A stretch of 64,000 nt of DNA from Prunus persica (lineage: Eukaryota; Streptophyta; Magnoliopsida; Rosales; Rosaceae): contig NC_034014.1 of assembly GCF_000346465.2 (NCBI RefSeq), positions 1,311,420 to 1,375,419 of the forward strand. Reading direction: 5' to 3'. Position numbers and translations under genes: made by a program. The notes under the pieces were generated by a model. That model did not search any database and was not told the DNA's origin. It saw only the letters and a list, made by a program, of their open reading frames with translations. Shown here one piece after another: positions 35,638 to 47,216 of the stretch. The number at the start of each line of letters is the position of its first letter. Position 1 is the stretch's first letter.

Positions 35638-37956
35638 TCAAAGCATGCTGTCTGATCTTGCAGGCAACCTCCTAAAGAAGTTGAGCGGAGCCGAAGGAAG
35701 TTTGTGGCGGAACCTGGGATGCCGTAACACATATATGCCTCCCAGAAGGGCCACAACTTGGAATGGGGTTACATAGAGAACTATGGCAGCAATCAAACAG
35801 AAAGTTACAAACAGAGTGGTTGCTCTTGGGTCTCTCCAACTCAGAAGTGACTGAAACCTTTCCCCTTGAGTTGCCAGATCACCAACAACAGTCTGAACCC
35901 TCCCTGCTATACTTCTTAGTCGATCATATCTCATCCTAACGATATCTGATGGCCGGGAAGTTGGGAATGTGTCAAACTCTTCGTCTCGTTCATCAGGATG
36001 AGCAGCATCAGCATGAGATAGCCGGGTGTCCATGTGAGGCGGATGTCTTGGCCTCCACCGGAAGTTCCAAATTCCAATCAAGAATAGGTAAAGAAAAATA
36101 GTGGGAAGAATTAGTTCCGGGTAAAGAACCAATATAATATAAAGGACATGAATCAAAATGGTTGTAAGAGGATTCTTCCAATTGCAGATCTGATCAAGCC
36201 ATTTTCCTACTGCAATCAACCCACTTAAAACTCCCATTATTCTGAAAAAATTGGCCTTGCTTCTTCTCATGCTCCACATATGTGAATCAACATCCAGCAT
36301 ATACTCTACAACCTCTTTCCTCAGGGGTGGCTCAGCCCGGCTCAGCCTCATTGAGACAATCTGCATAGCCTGGTGCCTCAAGCTATCAAGCTGAATTACA
36401 GACAATGGATGAATGTAGTGCATTTTTGGCAACAACGGATGTGAATACATATGCAACATATTAATCAAAGATGAGCATGTAAACCTCACCGCCAGCTGAA
36501 TTTCACCTGTTTTCTTCACCCCAGATGGATGTAGAACCAGGAGAGGATAGGAATGCGTGTAAACCCTGTCAGCTTCAAGGGTAGATAGCCGAATTCTCAC
36601 TTTGCCAATTTTTGAATCCTTTCCACCTTTATCACCCCCATGTATATGACCATTGTCAAAAACCCCCATTGTGATGACAGTACATGGGTCGAAAACCTCC
36701 CAGATGTACTGCTCATTCCACTTAGGATTAAAGCTGTCCACAATCGTCCTCGTTCGAACCCATTTCTGCCCATATTTAGCTACACAATAAGCATCTGTGG
36801 TTCCTCGGCCATCTTTTGTTTTCATTGGCATCAGTCCCACGGCACTTAAAACGCCTACCTCCAAAATCCCAATGCTTGACTTCCACAACTGCTTTGCTGT
36901 TGGCCTAAGATCACTACTGTAGTGTGTTGATTCATCCAAAACATGATATCCACCGTCCAAACAAATCCTTAAATGAATCCTGCTGGCAAATTTGATATCC
37001 TTCTTCTGTTCCCCATCTATGATCATATGCTTCTCAAGATTAAACCACCTAGTGTTCACAGGCTTATGGTCTAACCTCCTCTGCACATTCTGTAAAGCAA
37101 TCACACACTTCCCCAATATCTCATCTTTGCCTGATCCCACTCTATCTTCCACAGTCAGAAACAAAGGTTCCTCAAACGGTTCAGCAGCAACAAACATCAA
37201 ATCTTCATTCCACATTGGATTAATACTTTTACTCTGTGATATTCTAGTCCTCAATACCTGATTTCCATGCATAACCTTCACAAAAACTTCCGGGTACCTA
37301 CTCTTGTCATTAGGTAGCAAGTCCTGAGCTTCAATAACATTGACCCTCACATACCAAAGCTTGGGGGAGAGGTATACCTTTGATCGAATGTTATTGACAC
37401 CCTCTGGCCCAACTGTTGCAGCATCTGAATGCCACGCATCTGGAAATGCCTCATCTGCTTGAGTTCCCATCCAAACAGCCAACATCAGCTCTCCCTTGAC
37501 CTTAACCCCCTTCCTATCCTCCAGCCTATACCATTGTGGTGCCAATGGGCTATCTGGTGGAATGCGTTTTGGGATGTCAATGAGGTCAAATATAACCCTG
37601 CCCATGAAATCATCTAGCACAACATCCTTATCTTTCACCACAGCTTCCAAAAACGAAGCTTGAAGTCGATCTTTGGAGAAAGCAAACACCTGATTCCACT
37701 CAGGGTTGGACTTCTTCTCAAAATGCCTAGTAACTCCCTTATAGTTTCCAAGTTTCACTTCAACATAGGGATCACAGCTACCAGTAACATCTTTTGCAGG
37801 TAAATCCTTTGCTTTGACCACACGAACATAAAGGTATTGCATCTGTTCAACAAGGTCATAGGTGCATGAGAGCTTGTCACCGGTGACCGAGCCCGCACCA
37901 ATGTTTGGCGAGGTCTCTTTCAAAGCAAAATCTTGAGGCTGAGGAGGCTTCTGCAT
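35638..37956 (-). CDS. MCTP-family protein, FTIP3/FTIP4-like
   Basis: One uninterrupted exon codes for 772 residues, as is usual for this plant family. Three C2 domains lie at about 38-160, 200-325 and 365-490. The first has VVKAKDLPAKDVTGSCDPYV with Ca2+-binding Asp residues, and the third has TDAYCVAKYGQKWVRTRT. The C-terminal phosphoribosyltransferase-C (PRT_C) region starts near 570 with PLRKEVVEYMLDVDSHMWSM. It contains two hydrophobic segments (about 610-650 and 715-745) and ends NFFRRLPARSDSML. Plant MCTPs tether the endoplasmic reticulum to the plasma membrane, notably at plasmodesmata, and the FTIP branch handles cell-to-cell transport of proteins such as FT. The start MQKPPQPQDFALKETSPN matches the FTIP3/4 subgroup. 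A splice acceptor just upstream of the ATG (near 37998-38000) suggests a leader intron. Confidence 0.93.
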   Translation of the reverse strand: MQKPPQPQDFALKETSPNIGAGSVTGDKLSCTYDLVEQMQYLYVRVVKAKDLPAKDVTGSCDPYVEVKLGNYKGVTRHFEKKSNPEWNQVFAFSKDRLQASFLEAVVKDKDVVLDDFMGRVIFDLIDIPKRIPPDSPLAPQWYRLEDRKGVKVKGELMLAVWMGTQADEAFPDAWHSDAATVGPEGVNNIRSKVYLSPKLWYVRVNVIEAQDLLPNDKSRYPEVFVKVMHGNQVLRTRISQSKSINPMWNEDLMFVAAEPFEEPLFLTVEDRVGSGKDEILGKCVIALQNVQRRLDHKPVNTRWFNLEKHMIIDGEQKKDIKFASRIHLRICLDGGYHVLDESTHYSSDLRPTAKQLWKSSIGILEVGVLSAVGLMPMKTKDGRGTTDAYCVAKYGQKWVRTRTIVDSFNPKWNEQYIWEVFDPCTVITMGVFDNGHIHGGDKGGKDSKIGKVRIRLSTLEADRVYTHSYPLLVLHPSGVKKTGEIQLAVRFTCSSLINMLHMYSHPLLPKMHYIHPLSVIQLDSLRHQAMQIVSMRLSRAEPPLRKEVVEYMLDVDSHMWSMRRSKANFFRIMGVLSGLIAVGKWLDQICNWKNPLTTILIHVLYIILVLYPELILPTIFLYLFLIGIWNFRWRPRHPPHMDTRLSHADAAHPDERDEEFDTFPTSRPSDIVRMRYDRLRSIAGRVQTVVGDLATQGERFQSLLSWRDPRATTLFVTFCLIAAIVLYVTPFQVVALLGGIYVLRHPRFRHKLPSAPLNFFRRLPARSDSML

Positions 37957-39082
37957 TTTTCTAGTTTATGGAATGGCAATAGAAGCTAGGATATGAAAAG
38001 CAGAAGCTTTGAAACAAGATATGGTTCTAGAGAGCTGTTATCACTGCAAGTGCAATCTCAACATTTCCAAAACCAAGTCTCAATTCCTTCCTAAAGATGT
38101 AGAAGCCTTCTTTGCGAAGATTGAAGAGAAATTATATCCCAAAGATAGAAAGGAGATAACTTTACCAAGAACTTCAAAAGAAAAGGACAAAGTAAGGAAC
38201 ATAATCAAGCATAGTACACTTATACACGATAACAGAGTGGGAAAATGCGTCTGTAAGAGCTTGTTCACAACCTGCAGAATTCAAAGAGAGAAAAAAATCA
38301 ATATGTTACTCTTCCGGGAAGTACCCTCTTCTGGTTTCTATGAGAAGAACGGAGAAAGAGAGAAAAATTTCAAATGTTACTTCTCTTTCCATTTTTGGGA
38401 TCACAAAGAAAGTGAAAAATAATAATTTCAACTTAGATAAATATATAAAGTTTTTCCCTTTTACAACACATAACCAACATTAAGGTTCATACACATTTTC
38501 TGAGCAACCAACCACATTAACTTCAGAGTACTAATCAGAGAGAACAAAAAGAAGAAATCATGCATTTGTTGTAGTTTACCGTACGAAAATGAGCAATATA
38601 TTCACAACTCACAGATCCAGTCCAGAAAACCCATGAAGTCCAAGACAAGAAGTAAGCTCAAAGTTCAAGAAAACTTGTGCATTATAACTTCAACTACTAC
38701 TACTCACACTGAAAGACACATGGGTTTTCAACAACTACTCAAAACCAACTTCAAGAAAATCTTAAAAAAAGCGAGCGATGTTCAACTTCACAAGTAAATG
38801 GCCAACTTTGACAAAGAAAAAATAAAAAAAAGAAAACTTTACAAGTAATGCCAACTCCTTTAAGTTGACAAAGAATATGGGAGAGAGAGTTCACACTGAC
38901 CTCAGGTAAACTACAGTACCCTCTTCAAGTTCAGGGAGCTGCCATGGAAAATCTAAAAATTTAGGAAAATACAAAAAATGGGAAACCCAGTTTCAGTTTG
39001 TAAGAGAAAAAGGCAACTTAAGTAGTGTGAAGTGTGGGGCTAAGTTGAGATCTGTGAAAGACTGAATCTGTGTATAAAGAGC

Positions 39083-39086
<4 letters not shown>

Positions 39087-39119
<33 letters not shown>
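39087..39119. repeat. (AG)16 microsatellite
   Basis: 33 bases of uninterrupted AG about 1.1 kb upstream of the MCTP start codon, reading as CT on that gene's strand and possibly in its 5' leader or promoter. Confidence 0.95.
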
Positions 39120-39124
<5 letters not shown>

Positions 39125-39890
39125 CACTCAGTGCCAACTTTTTCACATTTTGTACACTTTTTTATATGTTTTTAATTCTTATTTTGTTATGCGAGAGCCC
39201 GTTGCACTCGTGCGAGGATTGTGGTCGGTTTTGGCTCATTCGGGGATTGTTGGTCTTGGAATAGTGTTTCTTGGTTTCCTCATCATGTGTTTGGTATAGT
39301 TACGAATTTTTCCTTGTGAAACTGCACGTAACATCCGTAATTCTTAAGATCATAATAGGTTAGTAAGAAATTCATTTTTTAGTAGGTTTCGAAATTCTTT
39401 GCGATAGAAAGATTGTTGGACTTGCTTCACATACTTGGAGGTTGTGGTACTCTTTGATGAACATGTAAAATTATCTGATCGTCAATACATTAGAGACTTT
39501 ATACACGTTAATCGTCAAGATTATTCCCTATATGTCAGGGGGGGATTAAATGTGGCATTCTTGTTTTTTATGGGCAAACTTTATTACTTTCATATGGAAA
39601 TGTATTGTGTGAATTGATTGATGTGGGTACATACTCTTAGGAGACAAAAAGGTTAATGCCACATCTTTATTTCCAAGGTTGATGTGACCTTAAAATAAAA
39701 GTCTCAATTCATACCTTGTTAAGTAATATGTTAAAATTTATTTAACCTGGAATAACTTGAATTTAAATCGTATATAATGGCAGATGAACCTGTAGATAGC
39801 AACATAAATTAATTAATAAATAAAAACTTGTATTGTATGATTTAGTCAAATTTATTTTGTTGATAGTGGTATAAGCCTTATTAGATTAGA

Positions 39891-39922
39891 GTGAGGTTGT
39901 GAGGTTGTGAGGTTGTGAGGTT
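39891..39922. repeat. Four tandem copies of GTGAGGTT
   Basis: The 8-base unit repeats exactly four times in intergenic DNA. Confidence 0.95.
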
Positions 39923-41615
39923 GTTCCAAAATCATTGCATCCATACTTCCTATATCACCATTGTATAATATAATGTATGAATATATAGGTGGTCACATTA
40001 ATTTTCCTAAATTAAAGGTGAGTTGGATTGGTACTATTATACTGAGGTTGGTATGGTGGTGGAAGAAGGTGACTTGAACTAAAGGGTAAACTAAATATAA
40101 GGTTGATATGACAGCATTTTTGTTTTTAATTTGTTCCTTTTCAATTGAAAGAGAGAGTTATAGGCAAACGACCCACTATTGTAGTGACTTTGAGTTCTAG
40201 TATTTGTGTAATGTATGTGAATTTAGTACGCTATAGTCTCTTTTAATAGGAAACAGAACTATAGAGTAGAAAAATGAGAGAGAAAATAGATTAAATAGAT
40301 GAAAAGTATGTATAATAGGTGACCATGGTCTCCAAACGCTGAAATCTTGAACTCTTAAATGATATATGCATCACTAGATACAAACTATTTTATTTGGCCA
40401 TGCTCATACCCCAAAATTTCAATTCTTATGATAGTGGGTGTGTTTCATGGGGCCAATTTGGAAAGCAAAAGGCAACCTCCTACATTCATATATCATCAAT
40501 GGTATTCATGGTTTGACAGAAAAAATTGCGAAACTTAGGCCCACACTGCATGCTGTAGCAGTTCAGAAAATAATGAGAAATGACTATAATTTGGAATGCG
40601 AAAAGAGGACGGAAAAATGTGAGCATGAAGATATTTGAGTTCATAATTGATGAATTATTATATATAAAAAATGGTTTTGGGAAGAAAAGGAAGAAGAAAA
40701 TTGTTCTTTGAAATTGAAGTTTGAGTCTTATCTAGGTGTGTTAGGTAGAACCATCAATTTACCAAAATCGTAACAGATGATTCAAAAATTGATGTGACAC
40801 GAACAGTTGTCATGACTCATGCAGGCAAATTTACCAAACATGCAGGACATCAATCACTTTATGTTTTTCAATTTTCTTTTTCTTTTAATACGATAGGTAA
40901 CATGGAGAAGACCTAGTCGGACGAAGAGGCCCAAAGAGGTCAAAATAAAAAGGCTTTCGTGTTTACATAAAAGTAAGCCAGACTCCCAAAACCTCGCAGG
41001 GAAGAGAGTATGGCCAACATCATGCACTTTAGGTTATGCAAAAGCCAGACAAGCCTTACTAAGCCTCTTAGCCAATGGGGCAAGAATGTATTTTACTTGA
41101 ACTGAAAGCATTGCCATTATTTAACAATTTTGTAGCAGAAGGCAAAAGAAAGATTTCTGCTTTCAAGAAACAAGTCTTGTTGAGCAGCCTGGCAGTGGCA
41201 GGAGAATAAGAATAGTTACAGTGAAGATTAGCCAGAGTGGCACTTTTCGAAGGATTCCATACAGATTAGTGAAGGTGAAAATGTCTGATTTCCCTTAATT
41301 ACCGCCAAAAAGAATAGTTACAGTGAAGATGGACACAAAAAAAATCATACAGATAAGTAAAATTCTATTGATGAATAGGTAGTTACAGAAGCAACATGCT
41401 CCTCCTTCACATTCCGAAGAGAGGCAACGACCAACTTAAAAAAAATCATACAGTTGATGAATATTATTACATAAACTACATTCCTCCTTTTATTTCAACT
41501 TAAACAATTTCTCTGTAAAAAATTGAACTGATAAAACATCTCAATCATACTGCCAGCTGCTACAACCGGGGGTGCAGGTGGGGGCGGGGGGAGAGAGGGG
41601 CAGAGACCTCATCCT

Positions 41616-44600
41616 TCAGTGATATTTTTTCACATGAACTGGTGCCCCTTGCTTTCCTCCAGATTCAAGCATTGCCTCTAGAACAGCAACGTCTCTGGCA
41701 CCTTCCAAGAAAGACATGCGAGGCTCGGCTTCATAGCCAGTCCCCTTCTGCAAAGACCATCAGAGGGATGAACATGGGGTTGGGGTACGGGGGTGGGGAT
41801 GTGGGAGTCAAAACTAAAATCCGGCACAGTAAAGACCATAAGAGTTAAAAACCAATCACATAAATTGCATGACGATTGACATCTGAAATTACCCTTAGAT
41901 TGGCCTGTGATATGTCATTAATAAAAGCTTTGAATTCTTCATCCACTCCGCTAAATTGGTAGAAGGAGCTTTTGCTTTGTCCATCAGAACCATAAAATAA
42001 AACCTGTCACAGTATCATAAGCGATCAAGAGCTTGTCAATTTATTACAGGGTGATTTAAATACAATTCGAGATGGAAAAAAGAAAGAGAACCCCAAATCT
42101 CATTACGTTCTGATGTCCAGCGTAATAGAATTAAATACACTGTAGGATGATTTTCAACATACCAGGTAGCCATGTCGTCCATCTTGGTTTCCACGCTCAA
42201 TTTGCAGCGTTCCCTTCAAGCCAACAAATCGCCAAACTATCTGATGGTATAAGACAAAATTAGAAAAATAAAAGTTTATGCATATGCAGAATTATAATGT
42301 GAAATTAATTTTTACCACATGCCTTTGGTGATCTTGAGGAGACTACCATCACAAAAACCCCTGAACATCCATTCTCCAGTTGACTAAGGAAAGGAAATCC
42401 AATCGGTCACATTTAGAATCTTTATTGTGCAAAAAGAAAAAAAAAACAGATTCTGCAAATTTAACTATAACCAATAGTAACTTACAAGAGAGAGGATACG
42501 TTATCTGGTGCAGGTAAGGTCTTGTCAACATGAGAGGTTATAGCTGACACAGATACTAGCTCACATCCAGCAAGCTGTTGCAATGAACAGGACATATTGA
42601 GATTCATGCCTTGATTAAAATATCATAACACAGAGAGGTGAACTTACTTGAGCATGCTTTATGCATTTACAGGCAAACCCCATAACCACTTTACCTATAG
42701 GCCCAGAACCACCTATCTGTTTCGTAACATATATGCATCTACTGACAACTTCCCAATTCCATGAGAGTCCCAGAATGTAGTTACTCTAGATTCATTATGT
42801 CTTTGCATTTAAAGCCAGAAAGGGTTCACAGTTTTACAACCTTCGTCAGTTTGCCAACAAAAGTTTGAGAACTCAAGATTCTCTTCAAAAAAACATAAAA
42901 AGGTCATGGTCTTGAAAGATATGCAATAATGGAAACATGCATATACAGGAACGCCACTAAATACAAATATTTATCAGATTACTGCAACACAGAGTTCAGT
43001 CATACGATAGAAGGAGGTTAAGAGAAAATCTACAGAGAAATTGGTATTAAAAAAGACTTTATCATAAGGACAACTAGAATGATAAATTCAGCAGATAAAC
43101 TTCAAATTCCATGATTGGATAAGCAGCAGAGAATTCTTTCAAAGAAACCAAAGTGATAGTTTACAGTCACTTTTTGATGAGAATGTGACATTACCATCCT
43201 CAGTCCAGCAACGAAATGTACTCCCATGTCCAGAATGAAACCTCCCTGCCATAAAGGTGACAATCTTGTTGATAAAGGAAACCAAAGTAGTCTGGGACGA
43301 CATTTATTTATCTTTATTACAATTAATCTTATAAAAATCAAATATAACATTAGAAGTAGAGATTTTTACTTCAAACACCTAAATAGGTAGTGGATTGTAA
43401 TTTGTATAGAGTCAACAAGACACAACTATTAAGCATGCTAATAAATACGACTTGTTTATACTTGTATTAATCAGATTACCAAGGTTTTGACATGAACGGG
43501 GCCGTGCCTAACATCGCCATTTTCACAGTTGTGTTATCATATTGTATCAGAAATTTCCACCCCTAGGCAGGATCATTACATTGAGAAGTAGCTTTCACTA
43601 AGATGATTATATATATATATATATATATGTACATATTTGATTGTAGTTACTAATGAACAGGGGAGAAATTGGGAAGCACGTACAGTAAAATTGCGCCTCC
43701 AGGAGCTTGAGAAGTAAGGGTTTGAACTGTTCATTGATCCTTCAACAAGAACTTGGATGCTCATCACATCTCCAATATCATTCACTAGTTTCTTGCCCTG
43801 TAAAAGTGACAATGAGGGTCTTTTAAGTCAAAAAAGTAAAAATAATTTAACAATATCAATATACTGGTACCTCAACGAAAGCAGGTTCGAATCTATAATT
43901 TTCTGCTACGGCCCAAATTGGTTTATCAGGGATATTGGCAAAAATTGACCTATAACTTGACAGTGCAGTTTCCAATTCGCTTGTAGCTGCATTATCAAAT
44001 CAGCAATTTAGAATTTGAACTTTTGAACTCAAACAATCATATACTATCTCACATTTGAGGCAACTTATAAATATAATAGTAATCCAAATAATGACAGGAG
44101 AAAAATAATTGAAAGATTTGTGGTGGAAAAATATATTTATAAGTAATAAAAAAGAAGGACATCATAATAAACAGTGCAAAAGCGGTCGTGACTGTGTAAG
44201 ATGGAAGCAGAGGATATCATAAAATAGAACTTGTTTGAAAAAACCCTTTGCTTCAACTGGTATTTTTTCACGAAAAGCAAACAGGAGATAACAAATCCAG
44301 TCTTTCACTAAGATTTCGAAGATGAGTTAATTGGGCAGATATTGATATCCATGTTACGCAATTCCTCCTGCTTAGAGGTTACCTGCTCATCCAGTCCCAT
44401 TCAATGCTAGGCTTTAGTGGAGAAAGAGGACCCTATAATCTTTTCATATGTTTTGCAAAACTGTATTTTTTTGCATCTCCATGGTGTTTCTGTTTTTTTT
44501 ATTTTTTATTTTTTATTTTTTATGCGTATATCCTTATTTTGTCTACCATTGTTTCTAATTCTGACATAGAAGCATTGTTGCGGTGTATGTTAGAGGTGAT

Positions 44601-45865
44601 GGTCAAAGAAGAAAGGAATTTGAAGAATAGTGAATAGGAGGCACAAATGCTGGGGGAAAACATAATTTATAAATTTGTTTTGAACTCACAATCCGACAGT
44701 GGTTTTGTTTCTTATTTTCTTCCATACAGGCTACACACATTATAAGAAAATTTGGATGTGGTAGAAACCATAAGTTATATACCATCTAAAGAGTTGTACA
44801 AATTAACTTCAAATTTGGTGCAGTTGTATCATAAGTGAAGATTTGGTAGCCAATAAACAGACTAATAAACAGAAGTAATAACAACCAAAATAAGCAGAAT
44901 CTTCAACTCAAGATGTCATATAATAAATTAAAAAGGCAACATAAAACACATTAAGTTAAACCGAAATTGCATCCTACTTACAAGCTGCCGCAGGTTTTTC
45001 TTTGAGCCCACCAAGCCAGCCAAACAATAGTGAATAGAGACAGTAGACACAAACAAAGGGAAAGTTTTAGTCCATTGTACTGTATAGATTGAACTATCAT
45101 TGCATCATAATATTTAGACATTCAGTCCAATAGAAAACAATGCACCACCCTGGCAGTTGATGGGGGGTGGAGGGAGATGGAGTTTCAAATCCTCACATAA
45201 CTAACAATTAGTAGAAACTATAACTAACCTTGAAGGACATGCTTCCCTGCCTTGAGCAGCCTCAATGAGAAATCAACCTGCACGAGTTATTATTAAAACT
45301 AGCACACTTTTAGTCAATCCAACTATATAAAGCATTCCTGTAATTCTAGTCATCTAACAAAGATCCTCATTCCTCATCAATGCACATTACCAAAAAGGTA
45401 AAATTTGGTCTAACAACTTTAGTTTTATTTTTTTTTTCTTATTAACAAAAAGAAGCAAGCTTTTTTTTTAAAAAAAAAATTTGAGAGAAAGAAGCAACCT
45501 TTATTCTTTCTTTATACCTGAGCTTGGCCAGCTAAAACCACTGCAACACCAAGAATTGAACTATCTTCAATAATTTCTTGAAGACCCTTATCACCCCATT
45601 TGCATTCTACTCCTGGAAAATGTTTTTGAGCAATCTCAACGGCACCTCTTGCAGATTCCTAGAATCAAACCCAAAAAAAGAAAGAAAAAAGATTAAATCT
45701 TTTAATTCAACGATAAAAAGGAAGACGAAAAAATTGAAGTACCTCTGTACGGCTCCAAATGGATTTAAGAAGGAGGAGCTTAGAGATCTCAGCGAGCCTA
45801 GGAATGTATTGGGTCCTCATAAAGGTACCAGCTCCAAGAATGGCAATCTGGGGTGCCTCTCCCAT
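41616..45865 (-). CDS. Gfo/Idh/MocA-family NAD(P)-dependent oxidoreductase
   Basis: Twelve exons join in frame to 360 residues: complement of 45743-45865, 45518-45658, 45229-45277, 44982-44999, 43871-43986, 43684-43797, 43195-43245, 42486-42574, 42323-42383, 42163-42240, 41893-42003 and 41616-41747. The N-terminal Rossmann fold shows [18 protein letters not shown]. The family's EKP motif is at 105-107 (AGKHVLQ-EKPAAA), encoded partly by an 18-base micro-exon. The C-terminal domain carries [36 protein letters not shown] with the conserved D/H pair, and [11 protein letters not shown]. It is close to plant proteins annotated as glucose-fructose oxidoreductase domain-containing. No targeting signal is visible, so it is probably cytosolic; the sugar or polyol substrate is unknown. 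The intron after exon 9 needs a GC donor (CCAAAG|GCATGT); the nearby GT donor would create a stop. Confidence 0.9.
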
Positions 45866-46330
45866 TTTGAAGAGCCCAACTGCACTTATTGCTTTACTTG
45901 TTGCAAATCTAGCAACTGGGATTTTGAGTCTTCCAAATTTGCAATGGATCTTCGCTTAATCTCTGTTAGTTATATGCTTATAAATTGGAAATTCTGCGAT
46001 ACAGTGAAAGATGGTGACAGACAGAGCAGTGGGGCATACTTTTTTATTTTGATGGCTTTTTGTTATTATTATTTTTTATCAATGCAGAAACGGAGGGAAG
46101 TCTGTCAGACCCGTTTTCTTTCCGACCAAAAAAAGAAAAGACCGTTTTTGTCTTTTTGGGGCCTGAAGCCCAAACAAACAAAAAGGTAAGCAAGTTGTGA
46201 GGGCTATTACAAACAGTTTCTGGCCTTCTAGCCCAACTCATTCGTAACGGTCCTGTTCGTGTCGAAGGGTTATTAACTCATTTGTAATCGTAGGTTGTTG
46301 GGATTCATCCATTCATAATCATATCGTCCC

Positions 46331-46469
46331 GATCTCTTGGACCACAGGAGTTCGAGAGATTGTGGTCACCCACCGTTGGATATTAATCTAATGGTTGAAA
46401 AAAGTTTTTTAAAATGAGTGCAAGAGTGAGTGACCACAAATTTCTTGGACCCCTGTAGTCCAAGAGATC
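46331..46469. mobile_element. MITE with GATCTCTTGGAC ends, copy 1
   Basis: The left half starts GATCTCTTGGACCACAGG, and the right half ends with the inverted CTGTAGTCCAAGAGATC. Inner 'ggtcacccaccgttggat' is inverted only partly. The same family occurs at 53237-53405. No ORF is present. Confidence 0.75.
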
Positions 46470-46696
46470 AGAACTGTCGTGTTTGTATAACATTCCTTTA
46501 TTTCATAACCAAACCTCTGATTTACCTAATATTATACAATGAAAAATGACTTAATCATAAAAAGATACAAACTTATATTATACAATAATTCATATAATAC
46601 AAATATCGTTAAAAAATATATAAAAATTGTATTTTTCATATGACACTAGTTAAGATGTGTTTGTTGTGCCGCAATTTAGTTATTCATGTTGACACT

Positions 46697-46760
46697 AACC
46701 TACCCATTTATTATTCGTGTTAGCTGATAACCTACCCATTTATTATTCGTGTTAGCTGAT
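46697..46760. repeat. Exact 32-base direct duplication
   Basis: The 32 bases starting 'aacctacccatttattatt' at 46697 are repeated exactly from 46729 to 46760. Confidence 0.95.
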
Positions 46761-47216
46761 CGTGCCATATTCATATTCGAGTTTAATCCGTATCATTTTC
46801 AAGTTGTATTGTTGCGTAATGTGCGAGATTGCAACCCGTGCTATGGCACATGTGGTGCTAGTCGGAAGAACAATGACATGGAGTCTCTTTGAGAGTACGA
46901 TTCTATTCTATGAAGTACCAATGAGAAAACTTACGACCCAAACTTTTATTGCAATTGTGAAATCTTGAATGTCCGGGTAGATGAAATGAGTAATATCTTG
47001 AAGGTAAACAGAAGCAACAATGGCAATTGCAATTAATGAAGAATGAAACTAAGCTTGAGAAGTAGATCAAAAGATGCCTTATGAATTGTTAGATTTAAAG
47101 AAGATATTTTGAAACAAACTTGGAATAAATTGAATTGAACAGCAACATCAAGATTTTCATTACACAGCTGCAGTGAGACATGAATTTGAAGATCTTTAAT
47201 ATCCTCCAACAAATTC

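Larger units (their letters stand above)
37957..41615. other. MCTP leader/promoter and intergenic DNA
   Basis: The first kilobase probably holds the leader intron and first exon of the MCTP gene, ending near the GA repeat at 39087-39119. Beyond that are AT-rich intergenic DNA, a small tandem repeat at 39891-39922, and a T-rich start at about 40865-40885 followed by 'acgataggtaac', which looks like another reversed retroelement tail. No gene is supported. Confidence 0.4.
45866..47216. other. Intergenic between the oxidoreductase and TOP6B
   Basis: Holds the promoter of the oxidoreductase gene (left, minus strand), a MITE at 46331-46469, a 32-base direct duplication at 46697-46760 and the 3' flank of the TOP6B gene. 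No other gene is supported. Confidence 0.45.

Noticed and set aside
38009..38422. 137-codon plus-strand frame upstream of the MCTP gene
   Set aside because: Lys-rich, no recognisable domain, and antisense to the probable MCTP leader; best explained as chance.
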